Positions 1 to 6,771 of a stretch of 31,872 nucleotides of DNA are shown in pieces. How positions within the stretch are numbered: the first letter of the stretch is position 1; each line of letters opens with the position of its first letter. The position numbers and the translations under genes were made by a program. Below the pieces are notes generated by a model. The model made no database searches. It had not been told where the DNA came from and saw only the letters and a list, made by a program, of their open reading frames with translations. This DNA comes from Microthrixaceae bacterium (GTDB lineage Bacteria; Actinomycetota; Acidimicrobiia; Acidimicrobiales; Iamiaceae). The stretch covers positions 1 through 31,872 of the forward strand of contig JADJDU010000026.1 of NCBI GenBank assembly GCA_016702505.1. Reading direction: 5' to 3'.

Positions 1-8
1 GGGCGCCC

Positions 9-17
9 TGTGGATAA
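9..17 (-). promoter_or_regulatory. DnaA-box-like 9-mer
   Basis: The minus strand reads TTATCCACA, the consensus bacterial DnaA box, just beyond the stop of the HNH gene. A second exact copy lies at 1502-1510 in the opposite orientation. A single 9-mer can occur by chance, so an origin role is only an inference. Confidence 0.3.
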
Positions 18-37
18 CCAAAGAAACGGTGGCCCCG

Positions 38-355
38 TCACCAGCTCCGGCGCACGACGGACGGTTGCAGGACATCGATCACCGCAGCGTGGCAGCGTCT
101 GCGCAGGTCAGGTGTGATCGTCTTGGTCCCTCGGATGCTGTTGCACAGCCGGTGGGCGTGCCGCACGTTGGCAGGGTCAGTGCATGACCCGCCATGAGCA
201 CGAGGTACCAGCTCATCGAGTGCTGATCCGAGCGGTGCCCGCTGGTGGTCAGCGTCGAGGTCGATGAGCAGACCGCACAGGTGGCAGCACGGTTGCGTCG
301 CCCGAACGTGAGCTATGAGCTTGCGCCGAGCGTGGGACTTGAGCGGGTGGACCAT
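38..355 (-). CDS. HNH endonuclease
   Basis: This 105-residue protein is a small HNH nuclease of the kind phages use in DNA packaging or homing. The core is a CCHLC zinc knuckle (about residues 23-27), then LDELVPRAHGG, a common phage variant of the first HNH motif, then NVRHAHRLCN with the Asn, His and second Cys of the beta-beta-alpha-metal fold (residues 63-72). The ATG at 355 is preferred over an earlier in-frame start because GGGGAGG sits 8 bases upstream. It is the last minus-strand gene before the window edge. No target site can be read from the sequence. Confidence 0.85.
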   Translation of the reverse strand: MVHPLKSHARRKLIAHVRATQPCCHLCGLLIDLDADHQRAPLGSALDELVPRAHGGSCTDPANVRHAHRLCNSIRGTKTITPDLRRRCHAAVIDVLQPSVVRRSW

Positions 356-463
356 TCGGTCAGCCTCCCCGGTAACGCAAGAGTGACCCGGGCGCAGGGC
401 CACGGGTCGCACTCAACTGCTGAGACCTATCATGCAGGTCAGCGCATTGCAAGTACCACGAGG

Positions 464-1037
464 CTACGAGGCTCGGCGTTTGCGTTGTGCGTGGGCTTTG
501 GCCTCAGCGATCAGGCCCGGCGTGATGCGGCTGGTGCCGCTGGCCCATGCCCGACAGATCGCCTCATGGGGCATGACCTTGTGGTTGCGGCGGAAGGTCT
601 TGCACTGGCCGCACAGACGACCGCCGCTGTCGGCCAGGTCGACGTCGAGCCCGAAGCGGGCACAGTTGGCGCAGGCCTGCCGCTTGGGTTGGGCTAGTGG
701 TGGCTCTGGCCGCAGCCCGGCGCGCTGGATCGTCCCGCACTTGGCCAGCAGCCACGCCATGGTCTCATCCAGCAGGGCGAGGGCGGCGTCTGCTTCTCGG
801 GTCCACCTCGTCGGCGTCGGCGATCGCTTCGGCTGAGGACATGACCGCTGAGGCGGTCGGGTCGGAGTGGCTGCCCTTGGGTGCTCGGCCGTCGCTGCCG
901 GAGCGGATCGACGCTTGTGCTCGGGCTTGGCGGTGCTTCTCGGCCACGATTGCATTTATGTCATGCGGGATGGTGTTTAGCCAGTTGGCCGCTATTTCTA
1001 TATTGAGAATGATCCTGGCTCGGTCGGAGTTGTTCAT
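464..1037 (-). CDS. Phage zinc-ribbon protein, frameshifted in this sequence
   Basis: Two reading frames make up one protein. The N-terminal piece starts MNNSDRARIILN at 1037 and continues to about 800; the C-terminal piece, ending at 464, carries CANC and CGQC, which together form a four-cysteine zinc site (CxxC, about 17 residues, CxxC), then a basic tail. Removing one C from the CCC run at 799-801 joins them as AIADADEVDREADAALALL, an uninterrupted helical stretch. Function is unknown; small zinc-ribbon proteins like this are common in phage early operons and often bind nucleic acid. The region between the two parts, rich in Ser, Gly and Ala, looks disordered. Confidence 0.6.
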
Positions 1038-1062
1038 GCTGCCGCCTGTGGGTTGCGCCGAA

Positions 1063-1509
1063 TCATCCGGGTATCGGATTTCGGGAGTCCGGCCTCGGAT
1101 TATCAGGTGCCCGTTGTTCCCGGCCTCGCGGATCATGCCGCTTCAGTTTTGTTTGCAGGTCGTGCGCCGTCGCTACAGCGGCGACGATCTCGGGCATCGG
1201 CGTCCACGAGTCGTTGAGCCTCGACCATACATCACGCCAGGCGTCGCCGTATGGACTCCGCCTCGATGGGTCGAATCCCGGCCACAGTGCAGGTGGGTCC
1301 CAACCACCGGGACCCACCTGAGTTTTTTGGGTGGGGGTAGTGGGCGGCTGGGTGGGTCCCTGGGTGGGTCCCTCGGTGGGGTCTTCAGACCCCAACCCCA
1401 CCGTGACGGGACCCACCCGGGACGAGCCCACACCAGGTGGGTCCGGGACCCACTGGGACCCACCGGGACCCACCTGGGTTATGGAGGGGATTTGAGGGCA
1501 GTTATCCAC
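1063..1509 (-). CDS. Replication-type protein with Pro/Gly repeats and winged-helix-like C-terminus
   Basis: The start is GTG at 1509, 3 bases after the helicase stop. Residues 1-80 are low-complexity Gly, Pro, Thr and Val, made by repeated GGGACCCACC sequences in both orientations. The rest (SPYGDAWRDVW... EIVAAVATAHDLQTK) looks like a DNA-binding helix-turn-helix. Near 1137-1142 the likely continuation moves to another frame (MIREAGNNGHLIIRGR), which resembles the wing of such a domain, so a frameshift is suspected; the frame shown ends at 1063 in an unconvincing basic tail. Position after the helicase suggests a role in replication initiation or as an accessory factor. The product is not recognised as a named family. 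Confidence 0.55.
   Translation of the reverse strand: MDNCPQIPSITQVGPGGSQWVPDPPGVGSSRVGPVTVGLGSEDPTEGPTQGPTQPPTTPTQKTQVGPGGWDPPALWPGFDPSRRSPYGDAWRDVWSRLNDSWTPMPEIVAAVATAHDLQTKLKRHDPRGREQRAPDNPRPDSRNPIPG
1290..1328 (+). terminator. Terminator-like hairpin inside the repeat-rich gene
   Basis: CAGGTGGGTCCC (1290-1301) and GGGACCCACCTG (1309-1320) form a perfect 12-base-pair stem with a 7-base loop, followed by AG and six T residues at 1323-1328. This is the shape of a plus-strand intrinsic terminator, yet it lies inside a minus-strand reading frame. It may stop antisense transcripts, or be a by-product of the inverted repeats. Confidence 0.5.
1290..1482. repeat. GGGACCCACC repeat cluster in both orientations
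   Basis: About nine copies of GGGACCCACC or its complement, with small variations, fall within about 190 bases (for example at 1291, 1309, 1355, 1366, 1410, 1437, 1446, 1456 and 1465). Both orientations occur, so the region can fold into several alternative hairpins. A DnaA-box-like site lies at 1502. Iteron-like binding sites for a replication protein are one possible reading. Confidence 0.7.
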
Positions 1510-1510
1510 A
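1502..1510 (+). promoter_or_regulatory. DnaA-box-like 9-mer
   Basis: TTATCCACA matches the DnaA consensus exactly and overlaps the GTG start of the repeat-rich gene. It lies next to the GGGACCCACC cluster and the helicase gene. Confidence 0.35.
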
Positions 1511-1512
1511 GG

Positions 1513-3085
1513 CTAGAACTCCTCGGTGAGGTCGGATCGGGGGGACTGGGGCACGACGTAGGGCTTGGTCAGGGTGTGGAGCTGGGATCGGTTCGGGCCG
1601 GGCCGGGTCGTCACATGCCCCTCCTCGATCAGGAGCCGGAGCGCTTCGGCCACCCACTTCTTTTTGCCTGACACGTCCGCCAATATGCCATTGCGAGTTG
1701 GGTAAACACCGGAGTCATTTAGGGCCTTGGATTGCCGTTGCAACCTGCTCCATGAGAGTGGTCGGGCGGGTCCTTATTGGTGTGTCTGACTCGGGGCACA
1801 AGATGGCTAGCGACACATCACCGTCGGCCCGTGAGGTGAGCTGCAACGTCCCGACCGTCTCACCGCCAGAAGCGAAGCCACGGACGTGGCCTGGCCGGTC
1901 CTTGGCGACGGTGATCCGGCTGGTGCCGGTGCGGCCGAGCCCGAACGGTTGGGTGACCTCCAGGCGGTACACAGCCCCATCCACCCCGGCCAGCTTGTGT
2001 TGGGCCCCGATGCCGTACCGGCCTCTGGCCTCCTTGTCTTTGGGCACGTGGTCGATGAGCACGACGGCGCATCCGTGACGGGCGATCCGTCGGGGGAGCG
2101 CCAGGAGGAACTTGGCGGCGTCGTCGTTGTCGTTGATCGACCACCCGTTCTGTACCATCACCTCTGTGACGCCATCCACGATGGCCAGGGTTGGTTGGTG
2201 GTCGATCAGGAGCCGCTCTAGTGCGGCGATGGCCACCGGGTCGATCGGGTCGTCTGGGCGCACGTAGTGGAGTCGGCCGATGATGGCGTCACGGTCCACG
2301 CCGAGGGCCCGGAGTCGGCCGACGATGCCCGTGGCGTGGTCTTCGAAGTCGAGGTAGATGACGTGTTCGCCTTCGGTGAGACGCTCGGCGGCGGCGGCGC
2401 ATGCCAGCCAGCTCTTGCCCGATTCAGACTCCGCGTTGAACGCGTGGACGCGCCCGGCGTAGAGGAGCTGGTGCCCGTCGTCGCGGGCGAGCATGGTGGG
2501 CTCGGGTGGCCCATCGCCGTCGATGACGGCTGCGAGGTCGACGGGGGTCCAGGTGGTCCCGGCGTCGTCGGCGGGTTGGGCGGCTGCGAGGCGCTGGAGT
2601 TGGGCGAGGCTGGTGTCTAGGTCGCCGTTGCGGGCCGAGTTGGCCGCTTCTAGCGCCCCGCTGAGCAGCGCCCGCAACCGGGCAGTGTGGATGATCCGCC
2701 GGGTGTAGGCGGGTGCGCTGGTCGACAGGGGAGCGTGGGTGACTATCGACAGGAGGTCGCGCCCGTCGAAGCTGCCGTTGCCTCTCGGTGGGACGGTGAC
2801 CGGATCGGGTTGCTCGCCGGCGGCGACGGTCTCACAGATGGCGGTGTAGATCGCTTGATGCCGCGGGGCGTAGAAGTGCTCGGGCTCAAGGCCGAGACCG
2901 AGGACGGTCTCGGCTGCGGTCATCGAGTAGAGCATCACCCCGAGGACGCCGATCTCGGCGTCGGTGTCGTGGGGTACGTCTTGGCGGGTCCGGCTGGGCC
3001 GTGCCGTCAGTCCTTCGGCGGCGGCCTGCTCCTCTAGGACGTGGAGGGGTTCGAGTTCGTGGGCGGCGGCCTGGGGCATACTCAC
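1513..3085 (-). CDS. DnaB/RepA-like replicative helicase (AAA ATPase), frameshifted near its C-terminus
   Basis: This is a replication ATPase. Residues about 38-150 match the DnaB N-terminal helical domain (DTDAEIGVLGVML... FYAPRHQAIYTAI). Residues about 205-430 are a RecA/RepA-like core with Walker A NAESESGKS (217-225), Walker B LAIVDG (300-305) and a sensor-type AVVLIDHVPKD. The first frame stops at 1715. The frame ending at 1513 continues as KALNDSGVYPTRNGILADV... VAEALRLLIEEGHV, a winged-helix domain. Removing one C from the CC at 1729-1730 joins them, giving about 520 residues. It overlaps the WhiB stop by 4 bases. The protein probably unwinds phage DNA and loads or replaces the host helicase. 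Confidence 0.85.
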
Positions 3086-3498
3086 CCATCCGCCTCCTGC
3101 GCTTGCCGCCTTGCCCGCCTTGCCCGCTCAGCAGCGAGCCGAGCCGTAGCGCACTCGTCACACGTCGGGATGCCCTGGCGTCGATGCTCCACCGCACCCG
3201 CCTCCGTGCCGTGACGGATCGGACGTTTGCCCCGGATCTTGGCCCGCAACCGTTCCCGGTCGGTCGTGCCACCCCAGATGCCGCACTCGTCGTGCTCCAC
3301 AGCCCACGCCAGACACTCGGCCTGGTGCGGGCAGGTGCGGCACACGTTGATCGCAGCGGCCTCAGCCCGCAGGTCGTGATGGGGCGGGAACCAGTCGAGA
3401 CCGCTGCCACGACACGCCGCCTCCGGCCACACCGGCACCAGCACTGGGTTGGAGACGAGACCGGCCTCGGCACGCACCCTGATTCGGTCGCCGCTCAC
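3082..3498 (-). CDS. WhiB-like Fe-S transcription regulator
   Basis: WhiB-family proteins carry a 4Fe-4S cluster and act with the primary sigma factor; they are essentially restricted to actinobacteria and their phages. The four ligands are visible at C29, C53, C56 and C62 (CRTC then QAEC), followed by the family turn CGIWGGTTDRER at 72-83. The C-terminus is longer than in compact WhiB proteins, with a second CDEC motif and a basic tail (RARRARRQ). GTG at 3498 was chosen because it overlaps the methylase stop in a GTGA junction; an earlier in-frame start would lie inside the methylase. Phage copies are known to alter host WhiB regulation or superinfection, so a host-control role is likely but inferred. 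Confidence 0.92.
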   Translation of the reverse strand: MSGDRIRVRAEAGLVSNPVLVPVWPEAACRGSGLDWFPPHHDLRAEAAAINVCRTCPHQAECLAWAVEHDECGIWGGTTDRERLRAKIRGKRPIRHGTEAGAVEHRRQGIPTCDECATARLAAERARRARRQAQEADG

Positions 3499-4515
3499 GC
3501 CGAGGTCCCGAACAACGTTGGCATCTGGCCCGAGAGGCAATGTGGCGAGAACCACAACACCTCCGTCGACCTGTTGGCGTGGTTACCGTCATGCCGTACG
3601 GCGCTCGCCGTGGTGCTGTAGGCCGCAGACGCACTCCACCTGTGACGCCTCCACGAGTCGGGCATGAGGTCGTCGTGTTCCGCGGCATACCCAGCTAGCA
3701 CGATCCGATACCGAGGGTTGTCCCCGTTGTCGATGCACCAATCGCGCACCTCGTGCGCGATTGTGTGATCGTCGACCGAGTAGAGATCTGAGGTCCGCAC
3801 GTCACCCAGATACGGCGGGTCGAGGAACACACCCACAGTTGACCCGTAGGCGAGTGCACCGTTCGTGACGACACGCGACCAGTCGCCGCAGCACACCCGA
3901 ACGCCCCGCAACACCCGGGCCAGTCCATGCAGGTACTCCTCGATCCCCTGCCCGGCGTCGCCGAGGTGGGGGAGCTGGCGGTTGATCCCCTGCCCGGCGT
4001 CGCCGAGGTGGGGGAGCTGGCGTTTGATCCCCGTTGATCCCCTGCCCGGCGTCGCCGAGGTGGGGGCGCTTGCTCAGTCGTCCGTCATCGTCGAGCATCC
4101 ACGGGCCAGAGCCCGCGCACCACCCCGACCCGATCCACGAGCAGATACCCCACACCCACCACCCGGCTACTTTCACGTCAAAGAAGTCGGGATCGGATGC
4201 GAGCGCATTGACCCGCTCCCTGCCTGACGTGACGAGCCACAGGTGACGGGCCTCCAGATCCGCCTCGTTCACCGGCCAGTCAGCGTGGGCGGCCACTCCC
4301 TCCGGGTCCGCTGCGAGCGCACGCCAGAAGTTCGACACGAACCGGTCAGCGTCGTTGACCGTCGACGTCGACCCCTTGTGCCACGTCGGCCGCTCGAGGA
4401 GCACGGCCAAGGAACCGGCGAACGGCTCGACGTAGTTGTCTACGTCACCCAACGCAGACCACACCTCTGTCGCCACCTTGCGCTTGCCGCCGAACCACGG
4501 GAACGGCGCCTTCAC
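3495..4515 (-). CDS. dam: DNA adenine methylase (Dam, D12 class), split at a 42-base repeat
   Basis: The N-terminal piece starts with GTG at 4515, in a GTGA overlap with the resolvase stop, and holds the AdoMet-binding motifs PFPWFGGK and YVEPFAGSLAVLL. The C-terminal piece (to 3495) holds the catalytic DPPY motif in GVFLDPPYLGD and ends EVLWFSPHC, as in the family. Between them a 14-residue unit RQLPHLGDAGQGIN is repeated, and an extra 10-base partial copy breaks the frame. Without it the protein would be about 336 residues. The enzyme would methylate adenine, for example in GATC, protecting phage DNA or marking it for replication or packaging. As written, no full-length enzyme can be made from one frame. 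Confidence 0.85.
3942..4066. repeat. 42-base tandem repeat within the methylase, with a 10-base insertion
   Basis: Units begin at 3942, 3984 and 4036, each with GATCCCCTGCCCGGCGTCGC followed by CGAGGTGGGGG. The first two are 42 bases. Between the second and third is an extra GATCCCCGTT (4026-4035), a partial copy of the unit start. It shifts the frame by one base. Every unit contains GATC. Confidence 0.9.
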
Positions 4516-4970
4516 GGCCGAGCTCCGAACAGGGCCAGCAGCGCCGCCTCGGCACGGCCGTCGTCCTTGACCCTGGCGAACGTCCGCACATGCTCGGGCC
4601 ACGTCTCGATCGCCCGCTGACGGCTGGCGTTCTTGTCCGACGACAAGCCCAGCGCCCTCTTCCACGTCGACGGCGGCACCAGCCGCACCGGCACACCGAG
4701 CGCACCCAACGCACCCAACACGGCACCGTGGCCCTCAGCGAACGTCCACACGCTGGACACGCCCTGTCGGGGCATCGCGTGCACCTTCTCGACCACCGCC
4801 AGCCCGAACCGGTCGGGCTCGTAGTCCCGCACCATGTCGGCCACCAGGGCGCCGAGCGGGTGCCCGGTCGCCTCCGGCATGTCGTGCACGTCGAGCAGCC
4901 CGAGCTGAGGGTGCAGCACCGCCAGTGCGCCGGTCTTGCCGGGGTCGACCCCGAGGATCAGGTCGGTCAT
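4512..4970 (-). CDS. ruvC: RuvC-like Holliday junction resolvase
   Basis: The 152-residue product has the RNase-H-fold resolvase signature: GVDPGKTGALAV with the first acidic residue D9, AVVEKVHAMP with E61, and KDDGRAEAALLALFG with the last acidic cluster (D136, D137, E141). Length fits phage RuvC-like enzymes. Start ATG at 4970 shares a base with the upstream stop. It would resolve branched recombination or replication intermediates before packaging, in line with the RecT and exonuclease genes in the same operon. It is followed by the methylase in a 4-base overlap. Confidence 0.88.
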   Translation of the reverse strand: MTDLILGVDPGKTGALAVLHPQLGLLDVHDMPEATGHPLGALVADMVRDYEPDRFGLAVVEKVHAMPRQGVSSVWTFAEGHGAVLGALGALGVPVRLVPPSTWKRALGLSSDKNASRQRAIETWPEHVRTFARVKDDGRAEAALLALFGARP

Positions 4971-5530
4971 CACTGCATCACCCCTGTGGCAGCACCTGGA
5001 CGACCGGGCACCCACGCCGTGCGGCGGGGATTCTCCACGTCAGTTCGTCCGTTCTCTTGCACTACCAGTTCATAATGGTCGACCTCCCGGAGTCGGCGGT
5101 CGGACGCCAGAACGCGCCGGGCTTCCCTGTTGATCCTCCCCGGGTGCAGTGCGGCCCTCACGGGTGCCCACCGAGCACCGCCCGCACTAATGGCGTCTAT
5201 CAGCGTCTGCGGGGCCTTGAAGTCGGCCGTCTTGAAGTTCACTGCCACGAGAGCGGTAAGCTCATCAATCGCACGGTCGAGCTCCGTCGAGATGGCGGAC
5301 AAATCGGTTGCGTGAGCTGCCCGCAACTTGGCCATGCCGGTCGACTCCATAGCGTCGACCTGGCGCTGTAGTTCGACCATCCGGGCTTCCATTGCCGGCA
5401 CCCTGGCGGCCGTGTCCCTGAGGTCCCGTGCTCGCTGCTTGGCATCGACCAGCTCGGTCGTCAGCCGGTCGATGTGCTCGACGGCCGCCTCGTATCGCCG
5501 CTGCACTGAGAGCGCGCCGCCCTTCGCCAT
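4970..5530 (-). CDS. Coiled-coil protein of unknown function
   Basis: The 186-residue product starts with ATG at 5530, 6 bases after a strong AAGGAG. Residues about 10-100 are a long, charged helix with heptad spacing (AAVEHIDRLTTELVDAKQRA... MEARMVELQRQVDAME), so it is likely to form a dimeric coiled coil. The C-terminal part (AVNFKTADFKAPQTLIDAI...) is globular and basic. No family is recognised. It sits directly upstream of the resolvase with one shared base, so the two are translationally coupled. Confidence 0.75.
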   Translation of the reverse strand: MAKGGALSVQRRYEAAVEHIDRLTTELVDAKQRARDLRDTAARVPAMEARMVELQRQVDAMESTGMAKLRAAHATDLSAISTELDRAIDELTALVAVNFKTADFKAPQTLIDAISAGGARWAPVRAALHPGRINREARRVLASDRRLREVDHYELVVQENGRTDVENPRRTAWVPGRPGAATGVMQ

Positions 5531-5937
5531 CGTTGATCTCCTTGAGGGTGCCCAGCATGTGGGCCAGGTGCTTGTTGAGGAAGTTCGCTCGTCGCCACTC
5601 GCGGGAGCCCCGGGGTACATGCGGCAGGATCAGCCCCACGTCGCGGTGGATCGTCCGCAGCCTGGACTCGACGTGCCCGAGCTGATGGGAGGCACCAGCC
5701 TCGACTGGCTGCCACTCGGTGGTGACCTGGTAGCGCCAGCCGTCGCCGGGGGTGGGTGACGGGATGGCAAGGTCAAGGTCCGGGCACAGTTCGTCCCGGG
5801 CGTAGCGCAGTGCGTTCTCGACTCGACCGACAGGCCATGCCAGCTTCTCTGAGATCTGGCCTTTGGTGAGCGGGCCGCAGTCGACCAGCAGGTCTGACCG
5901 TTTCGGCATTGCGGTGGAGGCTCTGGACTGTCGTCAT
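5265..5937 (-). CDS. Helix-turn-helix protein, probably frameshifted near its start
   Basis: The main frame starts at ATG 5909 and has a helix-turn-helix segment GPLTKGQISEKLAWPVGRV near its N-terminus, followed by a conserved-looking region (NALRYARDELCPDLDLAIP... WRRANFLNKHLAHMLG). An ATG at 5937 overlaps the previous stop as ATGA, but in another frame (MTTVQSLHRNAET); deleting one A from AAA at 5901-5903 connects it as HRNAERSDLLVDCGPL. The frame then runs 265 bases into the next gene, where it turns into Arg/Gly-rich sequence that is probably not native, so the true end may be near 5525. It is likely DNA-binding; its target is unknown. Confidence 0.55.
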
Positions 5938-6068
5938 CTCTCCACCTCTCCGGCCCATGTCCACGCGTCGATGCCCAGCGACCAGCCAAGGCACCCAGCG
6001 GCGACCACGGCAAGCACCCACGGCAACAGACGCCCCCACCACGGAACAACACTCGACCTACTCACCAT
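5934..6068 (-). CDS. 44-residue membrane microprotein
   Basis: ATG at 6068 follows AAGGAGAC with ideal spacing. The product has one hydrophobic segment, LPWVLAVVAAGCLGWSLGI, with a basic N-terminus (VSRSS... WWGR) and an acidic end, which suggests a single-pass inner-membrane protein. Its stop overlaps the ATG of the next frame as ATGA. It is one of several such microproteins in this operon. Function unknown. Confidence 0.6.
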   Translation of the reverse strand: MVSRSSVVPWWGRLLPWVLAVVAAGCLGWSLGIDAWTWAGEVER

Positions 6069-6107
6069 GTCTCCTTGATCTCGCAGACGCCTGGCGGTTG
6101 CCACGCG

Positions 6108-6191
6108 TCACCTCTGGTGCTCGGGGTACTCGATGCCGAACAACTCCACGTCAGGGACCGGACCACACTTCGGGCATTCCTGGGTGGTCAT
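6108..6191 (-). CDS. 27-residue CPxCG microprotein
   Basis: ATG at 6191 overlaps the stop of the Gly-Tyr repeat gene as ATGA. The peptide begins MTTQECPKCGPVPDVELFG and ends in a charged tail. The single CPxCG knuckle could bind half a zinc site, implying dimerisation or partnership with another protein. Its small size makes it easy to miss; the start overlap is the main support. Confidence 0.5.
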   Translation of the reverse strand: MTTQECPKCGPVPDVELFGIEYPEHQR

Positions 6192-6466
6192 GCTCGGCCG
6201 CCGTCGCCGTCGCCGTCGCCGTCGCCGTAGCCGTCGCCGTAGCCGTCGCCGTCGCCGTGGCCGTAGCCGTAGCCGTGGCCGTAGCCGTAGCCGTAGCCGT
6301 AGCCGTAGCCGTCGCCGTCGCCGTTGCCGTAGCCGTTGCCGTTGCCGTTGCCGTAGCCGTCGCCGTAGCCGTTGCCGTCGCCGTAGCCGTCGCCGTCGCC
6401 GTCGCCGTAGCCGTTGCTGTAGCCGCCAGAGTCCTCCACAACGGACAGCACACCTCGCCCGGTCAT
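6188..6466 (-). CDS. Gly-Tyr/Asp dipeptide-repeat protein
   Basis: ATG at 6466 overlaps the preceding stop as ATGA, and the stop overlaps the next ATG, which supports this frame over the other four open frames here. After MTGRGVLSVVEDSG, the 92-residue product is almost entirely about 35 Gly-X dipeptides, where X is Tyr (14), Asp (14), Asn (5) or His (2), ending GGRA. Such a chain is intrinsically disordered and, with alternating Tyr and Asp, resembles sticker-and-spacer sequences that form condensates or coat surfaces. No catalytic role is expected. Function unknown. Confidence 0.6.
   Translation of the reverse strand: MTGRGVLSVVEDSGGYSNGYGDGDGDGYGDGNGYGDGYGNGNGNGYGNGDGDGYGYGYGYGYGHGYGYGHGDGDGYGDGYGDGDGDGDGGRA
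6197..6426. repeat. Hexanucleotide array GCCGTN
   Basis: About 38 consecutive GCCGTN hexamers on the plus strand (GGCNAC on the minus strand). The GCC and GT positions are nearly invariant while the sixth base is C, A, T or G. In the minus-strand gene this is the first base of every second codon, giving Asp, Tyr, Asn or His. Confidence 0.95.
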
Positions 6467-6771
6467 CCGAGATGCCCCGACCACGCCTCAGCATCAGCGT
6501 GGATCGTCGCCACCACCGCCAACTCATGAATCTCCACGATCCCAGTAGGGTCCAGGACAGTCTCACCCAACGGCCCAGCCGCAAGCTCACCCAACCCAAC
6601 AGACGTACCCCACCGGCGGATGGTGCGTGCACCGGTCAAGGTGACCACCTCGTTCTCGTGGCGGTAGTACCCGACCCACACCCAGCCACGCTGGCCGATC
6701 ACGATCCGCACCTCACCACCCACAGGGCGGACCGGTGCGTACTCGACACCATCAATCGTTACGTTGCTCAC
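6463..6771 (-). CDS. DUF6948-like protein from internal in-frame GTG start
   Basis: The 102-residue product begins MSNVTIDGVEYAPVRPVGGE and has a compact beta-rich pattern (VRIVIGQRGWVWVGYYRHE... VVTLTGARTIRRWGTS). AAGGAG at 6779-6784 is placed correctly for GTG 6771-6769, which argues that this was originally an independent gene whose upstream neighbour lost its stop. The family name is recalled from similar phage proteins and not confirmed here. Confidence 0.55.
   Translation of the reverse strand: MSNVTIDGVEYAPVRPVGGEVRIVIGQRGWVWVGYYRHENEVVTLTGARTIRRWGTSVGLGELAAGPLGETVLDPTGIVEIHELAVVATIHADAEAWSGHLG

Noticed and set aside
3942..4066. CRISPR array
   Set aside because: Units are contiguous without spacers and lie within methylase coding sequence.
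6197..6426. Diversity-generating retroelement target
   Set aside because: No reverse transcriptase or template repeat is seen, and the variation is not adenine-specific.
6151..6453. Ala-Thr and Ala-Val repeat frames in the hexamer array
   Set aside because: These are alternative frames of the same array; they lack the ATGA couplings that support the Gly-Tyr/Asp frame.
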